NCBI GenBank assembly: GCA_023430315.1
Contig: JAEZAW010000205.1
Span: forward strand, 1-19,980
Length of the DNA stretch: 19,980 nt
Origin: Pseudomonadota bacterium
GTDB taxonomy: Bacteria; Pseudomonadota; Alphaproteobacteria; Rhizobiales; Hyphomicrobiaceae
Reading direction: 5' to 3'
The notes below the pieces were generated by a model. The model searched no databases, was not told the origin of the DNA, and saw only the letters and a program-made list of their open reading frames with translations. Both the position numbers and the translations under genes were made by a program. This document shows, in pieces, positions 14,251 through 19,980 of the stretch; within the stretch, counting starts at the first letter, position 1; each line of letters begins with the position of its first letter.

Positions 14251-14312
14251 CGTAGCAGCATCTTCTCTAAATCAACTCAAATGCCAGCGCAATCTGCATC
14301 TGCGGTTGCGTC

Positions 14313-14798
14313 TCAAGCTGGCGCCGGCACACCTTCCGCTTCCGCGAAGGCATAATCGATACGCCTCAGCTCATCGGCGACGCGATGAAGCCGCTCCGTG
14401 ATGCGATCGACGAAATGCGTCGCGAGATCGGGGTCATCGAGCATCTGTGCGTGAAGGCCTGCTCGGGTAATGCGCAGCGCGCGTACGGTCGTGTGCGCGA
14501 CGACGGTGGCGCCGTGCTCGTGATCGACCAGCATCGCGAGCTCGCTGAGCAGCGATCCCGTCCCGATTGCCTGCGCATTGAGTCCCATCGAGGGTTCGTC
14601 GCCCTCGAGGAAACGTACGGCATCGCCGGAGACGATCAGCACGGACGCATCACCCGCCGTGCCGGCTTCGACGATGGTGTCGCCAGGGCCATAAACGATG
14701 CGATCGGCCTGACGCACGATCTCGGTGAGCTGCAGCGGACTGAGCCCTCTGAAGATTTCCTGCGACATAAGCTGGCGTGCCAGCACGCTGATAGACAT
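14313..14798 (-). CDS. Small cyclic-nucleotide-binding-fold protein (Crp-like sensor domain without a DNA-binding domain)
   Basis: The 161-residue product is a single cNMP-binding beta-roll followed by an alpha helix. Family features are FRGLSPLQLTEIVRQADRIV (16-35), GPGDTIVEAGTAGDASVLIV (38-57) and the phosphate-binding cassette region LSELAMLVDHEHGATVVA (84-101). No helix-turn-helix follows, so it is not a complete Crp/Fnr regulator. The cassette keeps Glu86 but has Ser85 in place of the usual Gly and His95 in place of the arginine that binds the cyclic phosphate, so cAMP or cGMP binding may be lost. The ATG at 14798 has GGAG seven bases upstream; the frame stays open to 14942, but the extra 48 residues do not resemble the family. 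Its role is unknown. Confidence 0.82.
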   Translation of the reverse strand: MSISVLARQLMSQEIFRGLSPLQLTEIVRQADRIVYGPGDTIVEAGTAGDASVLIVSGDAVRFLEGDEPSMGLNAQAIGTGSLLSELAMLVDHEHGATVVAHTTVRALRITRAGLHAQMLDDPDLATHFVDRITERLHRVADELRRIDYAFAEAEGVPAPA

Positions 14799-14997
14799 GG
14801 ACCAACTCCACTTGCCTTGGTCGGCCACGCCAAGCTCCGCTGATTCGGGAGGCAGCTCCAAGGCAGAGCGGCCGTTCAATCCTCTTTCCCCTCGAAACCC
14901 ACAGGTCCGCACTGTCGAGCCGTGCCTGGACGCCCTCGGCACGGGTGCCTAAGGTCTCGGGCAAGGATCAAAATATTACTCGCGGGAGGACTTCGAC
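14799..14997. promoter_or_regulatory. Divergent intergenic region with a hairpin
   Basis: These 199 bases must hold the promoters of the cNMP-fold gene and the PEP-mutase-family gene. CCGTGCC (14920-14926) and GGCACGG (14938-14944) form a seven-base-pair hairpin. The stretch AAAATATTACT near 14970-14980 is AT-rich and lies just before the downstream ribosome-binding site. I cannot assign definite promoter elements. Confidence 0.35.
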
Positions 14998-15888
14998 ATG
15001 GCGCCAGCACCTACTCTCAAATCCATGATCCGCTCGGGGTCCATGGTCGTGGCGCCCGGCGCCTACGACTGCCTTACGGCCAAGCTCGTCGAGCAGGCCG
15101 GTTTTCCCGCGGTGTACATGACCGGTGCTGGCACATCGGTGTCGCATGGGCTTCCCGACTACGGCCTGCTGACCATGACGGAGATGGTCGCCAATGCGGG
15201 CCGCATGGTGGGCACGATTGGCGTACCGCTCATCAGTGACGCTGATACTGGCTATGGCAACGAGCTCAATGTCTATCGCACCGTGCAGTCCTTCGAGCGG
15301 GCAGGCGTCGCCGCGATCCACATCGAAGACCAAGTGTTTCCGAAGCGCTGCGGTCATCTCGATGGCAAGGAGCTGATCAGCCGCGAGGACTATGCCGCCA
15401 AGATCCGCGCCGCGTCAGCTGCGCGCCGGACCGATGACTTCCTGGTCATTGCCCGCACCGATGCCCGGGGCGTCGCCGGCTTCGATGAGGCCATCGCGCG
15501 GTGCAATCTGGCGATCGATGCGGGTGCGGACATGGCCTTCTTCGAGGCGCCGCAGTCGGTCGACGAGGTTGCCGCGGTGCCGCGGGCAGTAAAGGGGCCG
15601 TGCCTCTTCAATAACGTGCTGAGCGGCAAGACGCCGCCGATCCCTCATGCCGAGATCGAACGCATGGGCTATCGGCTGGCAATCGTGCCGGGAATGCTGA
15701 TGTCGTCGATCATCGGACTTTGCGACAAGCTGCTCACCGAGCTGAAGAGCACCGGATTGACGCCGGCGACATTCAGTGGTGGCGGCCCTGGCGTGACTTT
15801 CGCACGCGTCGGCGCAGCCGACTGGGATCGACGCCGCACGGCCTTCCGCGAAGCGGCTTCCAGCGGTGGGCGCGACGCGGCGGAGTGA
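14998..15888 (+). CDS. Isocitrate lyase / PEP mutase superfamily enzyme
   Basis: This 296-residue TIM-barrel enzyme belongs to the group that breaks or makes C-C or C-P bonds next to a carboxylate (methylisocitrate lyase, oxaloacetate hydrolase or decarboxylase, dimethylmalate lyase, PEP mutase). Visible signatures are VAPGAYDCLTAKL (18-30), VYMTGAG (39-45), the metal-binding DADTGYGN (81-88), HIEDQ (108-112) and the lyase loop FPKRCGH (114-120) with Cys118. The KRCGH loop argues for a lyase and against a true PEP mutase, which lacks this cysteine signature. Length fits the PrpB-like branch. GGGAGGA at 14984-14990 supports the ATG. It stands alone between opposite-strand genes, so context does not name the substrate. 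PrpB itself is possible, but no prpC or prpD is nearby. Confidence 0.88.
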   Translation: MAPAPTLKSMIRSGSMVVAPGAYDCLTAKLVEQAGFPAVYMTGAGTSVSHGLPDYGLLTMTEMVANAGRMVGTIGVPLISDADTGYGNELNVYRTVQSFERAGVAAIHIEDQVFPKRCGHLDGKELISREDYAAKIRAASAARRTDDFLVIARTDARGVAGFDEAIARCNLAIDAGADMAFFEAPQSVDEVAAVPRAVKGPCLFNNVLSGKTPPIPHAEIERMGYRLAIVPGMLMSSIIGLCDKLLTELKSTGLTPATFSGGGPGVTFARVGAADWDRRRTAFREAASSGGRDAAE

Positions 15889-15917
15889 GTAGCGAGGTAG
15901 GACGGCAGGCCGCGCTC

Positions 15918-17726
15918 TCAGGCAGCGGGTTCGCCGTCGAATGTCGAGGCGAGCACGGGCTTCCCGAAATAGAAGCCCTGCTGATGGGTGATTCCGGCGC
16001 GGGCCATCATCTGCGCCGTTTCTTCATCGCCGACCCACTCGGCCACGGTCTCGAGATCGAACGTCTCCGCGATCTCGACGAGCGTCTTGATAAACACCTG
16101 ATTGTCCGGCTCGGTGGTCAGGTTCCTGATGAAGGAGCCGTCGATCTTGACCATGTCGACGTTGAGCGTCTTGAGGTTCTTGAAGGACGTGTAACCGGCG
16201 CCGAAATCGTCGATGGCGACGCGGCAACCGAGCTCCTTCAGCGTATCCACGAATGCGATCGACACATCGAGGTCGTGGATCGCCGCCGTCTCCGTGATCT
16301 CGATGGTCAGCCGCTCCGTGATCTGGCGGCGACCTGCGGTCAGGCGGTGCAGCGCGACCAGCCATTCATGATCGCTCGAGGTGTGACCCGAGACGTTGAT
16401 CGACAGGTGGAGGTCGGGATGCGCCTTGGCGAAGTCGACGGCAAGCTCCAGCACGCGGCGATCGATGAAGCGCGAAAGACCGAGCTGCTCGGCGAGCGGA
16501 ATGAACTCGCCGGCTGAGACGATGCTGCCATCCGGACGCTGCATCCTGAGCAGGCATTCGTAGAAAGCGGGCTTGCGCGTGCGCGTTTCGACGATCGGCT
16601 GCAGAGCGAGCAGCATCCGGTTCTGCTCGAGGGCCGAGATTACTTCGTCGGCGATCGAGATATTGCGCTGGCGCGCTTCTTCCGTGCTGCTGCACGGCTG
16701 ATAGGCGGCAAAGCCGTCGTGCCGGCGCAGCTTGGCCCTCTCCAGCGCCTGCATGGCGTGGCCCAGTGCTTGAGGGACCGTCGATGCCTGGTCGGGAATG
16801 AGCACGCCGCCGATCGAGATCGTTGCGGTGAGCTGGCAGGCTGCCGTGCGGATCGTCGTGTCTCGCACGATCTTGACCAGACGCTCGGCTGCGACGCGCA
16901 TGGCACCGGGGCCGCAGTCGTTCAGAATGATGCCGAACTTGTTGGACGAATAGCGCCCCACGGCGTCGCCGATGCGCATATGGGCGCGAACGATCTGCGC
17001 GACGGTCGCAAGGACCTCGTCGCCAACCTCGAAACCGAAGCTGTCATTGATGGTTGCCATGTTGTCGACGGCCACCATGAGGAAGCAACCCGTCCGCTTG
17101 GTGCGTTCGGCGCGGGCGAGAATGGCGCCGAGGGCTTCGGTCAGGCGAATGCGGTTGAGCTGGCCGCTGAGCTCGTCATGGTCCGAGCGGTGGAGCAGAC
17201 GCTGCTCTTCCCAGTAGCGGTCGTTGATCACGCGGACCACGCCGCGGACCGTCTCCGGCCGGCCCTGAGCGTCGAGGGTGCATACGCCGTGATCCTCGAG
17301 CCAGAGCGACCCGACGCTGCGTCGGCCACCCGGCGTGAAGCGGTACTGGACGCGAAACTGAGTGCTGGCGTCGCCAGAACTGGCGGTCGGGCGCAGGATG
17401 GCATCGGCGCGGAGCTGATGATGCTCGGGCGCGATGAGGAACTGGAAATCACCACCTGTGCCGATTGTCTGGGGCGAGCGGATGCCGAGCACTTCGCAGG
17501 CGTTATCGGCCCAATCGATGCGGTCGGTCAGGACGTGCCATGTGTAGGCCGTTTCCTGGACGGCGGACAGAATGCCGAGGAGGTCGAGAGCGGAACTGGG
17601 TATAGCCGCGCTTGCGTCCGTGCGCGATGCATCTTCCGCTAGCCGGCTGCTGCCAGATGGCTCGCCGCCAGCCATTATGCGCCGAGCAGATGCGCTTGCG
17701 TCGGCGATATCACGAGCTGATGACAC
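15918..17726 (-). CDS. PAS-GGDEF-EAL protein, probable c-di-GMP phosphodiesterase with degenerate GGDEF site
   Basis: The 602-residue soluble protein has a PAS-like sensor region (about 48-170), a GGDEF-fold domain (about 178-340) and an EAL domain (about 355-595). The cyclase signature is lost: RYSSNKF at 258-264 where active enzymes have RYGGDEF. The EAL domain keeps the catalytic set: Glu390 (ECL in place of EAL), Asn444 in SINVS, Glu477 in IEITET, Asp506-Asp507 in DDFGAGYTSF, Lys528 in KIDGSF, Glu563 in AEW and the QGFYFGKP end. It should therefore hydrolyse c-di-GMP, with the GGDEF domain at most binding nucleotide. The start is GTG at 17726; an in-frame ATG at 17675 is an alternative and neither has a strong ribosome-binding site. 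It converges with the PEP-mutase-family gene across 29 bases. Confidence 0.92.
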   Translation of the reverse strand: MSSARDIADASASARRIMAGGEPSGSSRLAEDASRTDASAAIPSSALDLLGILSAVQETAYTWHVLTDRIDWADNACEVLGIRSPQTIGTGGDFQFLIAPEHHQLRADAILRPTASSGDASTQFRVQYRFTPGGRRSVGSLWLEDHGVCTLDAQGRPETVRGVVRVINDRYWEEQRLLHRSDHDELSGQLNRIRLTEALGAILARAERTKRTGCFLMVAVDNMATINDSFGFEVGDEVLATVAQIVRAHMRIGDAVGRYSSNKFGIILNDCGPGAMRVAAERLVKIVRDTTIRTAACQLTATISIGGVLIPDQASTVPQALGHAMQALERAKLRRHDGFAAYQPCSSTEEARQRNISIADEVISALEQNRMLLALQPIVETRTRKPAFYECLLRMQRPDGSIVSAGEFIPLAEQLGLSRFIDRRVLELAVDFAKAHPDLHLSINVSGHTSSDHEWLVALHRLTAGRRQITERLTIEITETAAIHDLDVSIAFVDTLKELGCRVAIDDFGAGYTSFKNLKTLNVDMVKIDGSFIRNLTTEPDNQVFIKTLVEIAETFDLETVAEWVGDEETAQMMARAGITHQQGFYFGKPVLASTFDGEPAA

Positions 17727-17834
17727 GGCACGAGATTCCGTTCTTGGAGCGTCAGCCTACGGCCTTATCCAGCCGGGGCCCGGGGACGCTCAGGCAAAAA
17801 ACCGTACCGACAAGAGGTTAACAAGCAATCAAAC

Positions 17835-17863
17835 CGCCCCGGCCGATCGCGGCGGCCAGGGCG
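17835..17863 (-). terminator. GC-rich hairpin between the membrane-protein gene and the EAL gene
   Basis: CGCCCCGGCC (17835-17844) and GGCCAGGGCG (17854-17863) pair with one mismatch around a nine-base loop. On the minus strand it is followed by GGTTTGATTGCTTGTTAACC, T-rich but without a clean T-run. It may end the transcript of the membrane-protein gene; weak evidence. Confidence 0.3.
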
Positions 17864-17912
17864 AATAGGGAATGATCAGTGTTCAGGAAGGGCTGAGACG
17901 TTAGGCGGCTGC

Positions 17913-18326
17913 TCAGTGATCGCCGATATTCAGATCACGCCGCGCCGTCCGGATACCGATCATGAAGCCCGCCACAACGTCGATGAACGTGGCGATCATG
18001 ATGAAAAAGAACACCGACGTAGCGGCCTGCTCCACAAGCAGGAATTCGACGAGGCAGGCGATGAACACGAGCATGGACAAGCCATGGTCGAGCAGGGAGG
18101 ACGACGCGGTATAGGTGGATTTGATCAGCTCGAAGAAGAGCAAGAACATGGTGATCAGAATAAGAAGATCACCCATGGAGAAGCGCCACCGCGCGCCACC
18201 GACCATGGGCAGCTCGAAGAGCACCTTGCGCAACACATCGTCGGCGTGAGCGCTGCCGCTGAACAGCACGACGATGTTGTAGAGAATAAACGAGATAACG
18301 ATCAGCGGCAGAGCTCTGAGCGACAT
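17913..18326 (-). CDS. Small inner-membrane protein with four predicted helices, function unknown
   Basis: I do not recognise the family. The 137-residue product has four hydrophobic stretches (about 6-23, 50-68, 82-98 and 103-124). A short loop of about 25 residues containing AHADDVLRK follows helix 1, and the basic C-terminal tail is RTARRDLNIGDH. By the positive-inside rule the C-terminus is probably cytoplasmic. SAHADD resembles a signal-peptidase site, but the rest of the protein is membrane-embedded, so an uncleaved first helix is equally likely. The ATG follows GAGGGAG with an eight-base spacer, supporting a real gene. The mRNA would begin with, or run through, three tandem hairpins immediately upstream of this ribosome-binding site. 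Confidence 0.75.
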   Translation of the reverse strand: MSLRALPLIVISFILYNIVVLFSGSAHADDVLRKVLFELPMVGGARWRFSMGDLLILITMFLLFFELIKSTYTASSSLLDHGLSMLVFIACLVEFLLVEQAATSVFFFIMIATFIDVVAGFMIGIRTARRDLNIGDH

Positions 18327-18343
18327 GGAATTCTCCCTCTTTG

Positions 18344-18359
18344 CGCCGCTGCAGCGGCG
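18344..18359. repeat. Perfect 16-bp palindrome next to the membrane-protein ribosome-binding site
   Basis: CGCCGCTGCAGCGGCG is fully self-complementary and begins only a few bases upstream of the GAGGGAG ribosome-binding site of the 17913-18326 gene. It abuts the long inverted repeat that starts at 18360. Confidence 0.8.
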
Positions 18360-18433
18360 AGTGTCCCGCTTCCGAAGATCGCCCCACTTCGATGCTGGCG
18401 GCCCGAGCGAACTTCGGAAGCAGAAGGGACACT
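18360..18433. repeat. Long inverted repeat 1 (18 paired bases per arm)
   Basis: AGTGTCCCGCTTCCGAAG (18360-18377) pairs with 18412-18433, which reads CTTCGGAAGC, an AGAA bulge, then GGGACACT. Beyond an A-A mismatch the stem continues TCGC/GCGA (18379-18382 with 18407-18410). It could be a folded RNA, a palindromic repeat unit or a miniature-element remnant. No target-site duplication is visible at the ends. Confidence 0.85.
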
Positions 18434-18442
18434 AGAGGCATA

Positions 18443-18527
18443 AGCTCAGATCGTGTGATTCAGATCGAGAAATTCGCTTTGTACCGTGCCGAGAAGTGTG
18501 GCGAATTTCTCGATCATCACACGAGCT
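18443..18527. repeat. Long inverted repeat 2 (24 paired bases per arm)
   Basis: TCGTGTGAT (18451-18459), a TCA bulge and GATCGAGAAATTCGC (18463-18477) pair with GCGAATTTCTCGATC (18501-18515) and ATCACACGA (18516-18524). The loop is 23 bases. AGC and GCT (18443-18445, 18525-18527) can extend the base. It starts only ten bases after inverted repeat 1 and no open frame of interest crosses it. Confidence 0.88.
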
Positions 18528-18536
18528 CACCGCGCT

Positions 18537-18547
18537 ATCGTGTGATT
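18537..18547. repeat. Third copy of the repeat-2 arm motif
   Basis: ATCGTGTGATT at 18537-18547 is an exact direct copy of 18450-18460, the outer left arm of inverted repeat 2. The motif TCGTGTGAT thus occurs three times within 100 bases, twice direct and once inverted. Confidence 0.75.
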
Positions 18548-18584
18548 ATGGCCGGATGTGGCCGCGCGAGGGAATCGGCACGAC

Positions 18585-18636
18585 CGCGGAACATCCGCGA
18601 CGCGCATATCAGGAGATCCCCCAAGCGGCATATGCC
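18585..18636. repeat. Two further short palindromes before the rpmF 3' end
   Basis: CGCGGA-ACA-TCCGCG (18585-18599) can form a tight six-base-pair hairpin, and GGCATATGCC (18627-18636) is a perfect palindrome. On the minus strand they follow the rpmF stop. Neither is followed by a T-run. Apart from these and the inverted repeats, the 318-base space 18327-18644 holds no supported gene. Confidence 0.45.
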
Positions 18637-18644
18637 ACCGTCGC

Positions 18645-18830
18645 TTAGACTTCGCTCTTCGCCGGCAGGATCTGGCGATCCCGGTAGGTGCCGGCCTTGA
18701 GGTCGATGTGGTGCGGGCGGCGAATGTTGCCCGTCTTCTTGTCCTCGACGAGCGCCGGGGCCGAAAGTGCATCGGCGGAACGGCGGGTGCCGCGCTTCAT
18801 CCGCGACACTTTCTTCCTGGGGACGGCCAT
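18645..18830 (-). CDS. rpmF: 50S ribosomal protein L32
   Basis: The 61-residue basic protein is a typical alphaproteobacterial L32. The N-terminus MAVPRKKVSRMKRGTRRS is diagnostic, and the middle (NIRRPHHIDLKAGTYRDRQI, 35-54) matches the family, including the zinc-site region with HH in place of the CxxC found in some L32 proteins. It lies near the peptidyl-transferase exit side of the 50S subunit. The ATG follows AGGAGAG with an eight-base spacer. It is flanked by 240 bases upstream and the palindromic spacer downstream, so it is probably a single-gene transcript. Confidence 0.96.
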   Translation of the reverse strand: MAVPRKKVSRMKRGTRRSADALSAPALVEDKKTGNIRRPHHIDLKAGTYRDRQILPAKSEV

Positions 18831-19070
18831 GGTCGTACTCTCCTGTGCGCAGTGCCCCGCTCGGCATCCGCGGGCGGTGGCCTCAAGCTGGCGCGGTCCT
18901 TGGGAACGGCGGCCGAGGCTTGAAATTGGGGTATATCGCGGTGGGCGGGGCCTAAAGGGCCAACCCCGCAATCGGGCCGGCTTATAGCGCCTTTCCTGGG
19001 CCTTGGCCAGCGGTTGTTTCCGGGGCCTAGCGCCCTCGAAGCGTCCGCTCCCGGCGTCCGGCCAGGCTCA

Positions 19071-19757
19071 TCAGGGGACGAGCTTGTAGCCTCCCATTTC
19101 CGTGATCAGCAGCTCGGCGCTCGAGGGATCCTTCTCGATCTTCTGGCGCAGTCGGTAGATGTGTGTCTCGAGCGTGTGCGTCGTGACGCCGGCGTTGTAG
19201 CCCCAGACCTCGTGCAGCAGAACGTCGCGCGTAATGACCTTCTCGCCGGCCCGGTAGAGATACTTGAGGATCGACGTCTCTTTCTCCGTCAATCGGATCT
19301 TCTTGCCGGCGCCGTCGATGAGCACCTTGGATGCCGGCTTAAACGTGTAGTGTCCGATGGCGAATACGGCGTCCTCGCTCTGCTCATGCTGGCGAAGCTG
19401 GGCGCGCACGCGGGCCAGCAGCACGGCGAACTTGAAGGGTTTTGTCACGTAGTCATTGGCGCCGGCATCGAGCCCGAGAATGACGTCGGAATCGGCGGCA
19501 TTTCCGGTCAGCATGATGATCGGACTCTTGAAACCGGCTTTGCGCATGACTTTGCAGGCTTCGCGTCCGTCCATGTCCGGTAGCCCGACGTCCAGCAGCA
19601 CGAGATCAAGACGCGTCTCACGCGCGATCTCGATACCCTGGCCGGCGGTTCCCGCGGTCAGGATGTCGAACTCGTCGTGAAGCGCGAGCTGGTCTTTGAG
19701 AGAAGCACGAAGCTCCTCGTCGTCGTCGACGAGCAAGACCGTACGTGCCGTACTCAT
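19071..19757 (-). CDS. OmpR/PhoB-family response regulator, CenR-like
   Basis: The 228-residue regulator has a receiver domain (1-120) with acidic pocket Asp11-Asp13, phosphorylation site Asp56 in LLDVGLPDMDG, Thr84 in MLTG and Lys107 in YVTKPF. A winged-helix DNA-binding domain follows (about 130-226: KIRLTEKETSILKYLYRAGE, then THTLETHIYRLRQKIE). From memory, the LDVGLPDMDGREA and FKFAVLLARVRAQLRQHE segments are those of CenR, an essential regulator of envelope integrity in Caulobacter and several Hyphomicrobiales. I offer that as probable, not certain. No sensor kinase is adjacent, which is common for CenR. The ATG follows TAGGAG with a nine-base spacer. A probable envelope gene is divergent from it. 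Confidence 0.92.
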   Translation of the reverse strand: MSTARTVLLVDDDEELRASLKDQLALHDEFDILTAGTAGQGIEIARETRLDLVLLDVGLPDMDGREACKVMRKAGFKSPIIMLTGNAADSDVILGLDAGANDYVTKPFKFAVLLARVRAQLRQHEQSEDAVFAIGHYTFKPASKVLIDGAGKKIRLTEKETSILKYLYRAGEKVITRDVLLHEVWGYNAGVTTHTLETHIYRLRQKIEKDPSSAELLITEMGGYKLVP

Positions 19758-19837
19758 GTGGCAACGCTCCTAATTGGCGAATTTCGTGGGTGCAGCATAT
19801 CACTGGTTGCCCAATGGAAACAGCTGTCGGGGAAAAG
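19758..19837. promoter_or_regulatory. Short divergent promoter region between the response regulator and the transpeptidase-like gene
   Basis: Eighty bases separate the two start codons. On the plus strand TTGGCG (19774-19779) and TATCAC (19798-19803) are 18 bases apart; on the minus strand a TATGCT -10-like hexamer overlaps the same place. Overlapping divergent promoters are plausible, but both matches are weak. Confidence 0.3.
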
Positions 19838-19980
19838 ATGGCAATCAGGAGTCCAAGCGCGCACGGTTCCAGCGACGCCATGCCGCGTTGTTGCCGCCGG
19901 TTGCAAGTCCATGCGCGCTCGCGTTCGACCACACGAGGATGGCTCCGCATGGGGTCGCTCGTTCTGCCGTGCGCCTTGGG
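19838..19980 (+). CDS. Start of a probable L,D-transpeptidase (YkuD family) gene, cut by the window edge
   Basis: The frame opens at ATG 19838, behind GGGGAAAAG, and stays open through the last base (47 codons). The visible residues end LQVHARSRSTTRGWLRMGSL then VLPCALG. The pattern T-x-G-W/L-L-x-x-G-x-L-x-x-P-C-A-L-G is the N-terminus of short, single-domain YkuD-type L,D-transpeptidases in Rhizobiales, which cross-link peptidoglycan or attach proteins to it. The catalytic His and Cys would lie beyond the window. An in-frame ATG at 19880 gives a tighter N-terminus but has no ribosome-binding site. Identification rests on about 25 residues, so it is moderate. Confidence 0.55.
   Translation, partial: MAIRSPSAHGSSDAMPRCCRRLQVHARSRSTTRGWLRMGSLVLPCAL

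Noticed and set aside
14071..14355. Open frame of 94 codons (TTG start) on the plus strand after lolA
   Set aside because: It has no ribosome-binding site, low-complexity sequence, and runs through the small-RNA hairpins and the terminator.
14998..15888. True phosphoenolpyruvate mutase and a phosphonate pathway with the TPP enzyme
   Set aside because: The KRCGH lyase loop is present, and no phosphonate genes are near either locus.
16719..17642. Open frame of 307 codons on the plus strand inside the GGDEF-EAL gene
   Set aside because: Antisense shadow caused by high GC; the minus-strand protein has three recognisable domains.
18360..18547. Retron or CRISPR-like array
   Set aside because: There is no reverse transcriptase, no cas gene and no regular repeat-spacer pattern; only inverted repeats and one extra copy.

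Overview
The window looks like chromosomal DNA of a GC-rich alphaproteobacterium, most likely of the order Hyphomicrobiales (Rhizobiales). The evidence is gene content and order: hemE-hemJ-rho-ubiG on the minus strand faces away from ppsR-maf-aroE-coaE-dnaQ on the plus strand, followed by convergent secB. SecB, LolA, RppH and a receiver/winged-helix regulator resembling CenR fit the same group. Genus and species cannot be read from this window. I see no insertion sequence, prophage, tRNA, rRNA or CRISPR array; nearly all of it is housekeeping core genome.

Layout. (1) 1-1493, plus strand: the TPP-binding half of a decarboxylase-type enzyme, probably paired with a subunit gene ending at position 17, then a divergent protein-isoaspartate-methyltransferase homologue. 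(2) 1500-4335, minus strand: rppH, an alpha/beta hydrolase and a class III CoA-transferase. (3) 4415-8342, minus strand: ubiG, rho with a long C-rich leader, hemJ and hemE. (4) 8343-8770: a 428-base divergent intergenic region between hemE and ppsR. The Caulobacter chromosomal origin lies at this junction, and the region has an AT-rich tract and several DnaA-box-like 9-mers. It is my best candidate for the chromosomal replication origin. (5) 8771-12498, plus strand: ppsR, maf, aroE, coaE and dnaQ, tightly packed with overlapping ends. (6) 12502-13965: secB and lolA, divergently transcribed. (7) 13966-14312: no protein gene, but a strong candidate small RNA with its own promoter, a chain of hairpins and an intrinsic terminator. 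(8) 14313-17726: a small cyclic-nucleotide-fold protein, a PEP-mutase/isocitrate-lyase family enzyme and a PAS-GGDEF-EAL protein with a ruined GGDEF site. (9) 17913-18830: a four-helix membrane protein and rpmF, separated by an unusually palindromic 318-base spacer. (10) 19071-19980: a CenR-like response regulator and, divergent from it and cut by the window edge, the start of a probable L,D-transpeptidase.

How the parts work together. Genes on both sides of the 8343-8770 region are transcribed away from it, as expected for highly used genes flanking an origin. The left arm covers late haem synthesis (HemE, HemJ), transcription termination (Rho) and ubiquinone synthesis (UbiG). The right arm covers control of pyruvate phosphate dikinase or PEP synthase, NTP clean-up (Maf), shikimate and CoA synthesis, replication proofreading (DnaQ) and export (SecB, LolA). 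The most unusual material is non-coding: the hemE-ppsR region, the structured RNA at about 14105-14250, and the tandem long inverted repeats at 18344-18527.
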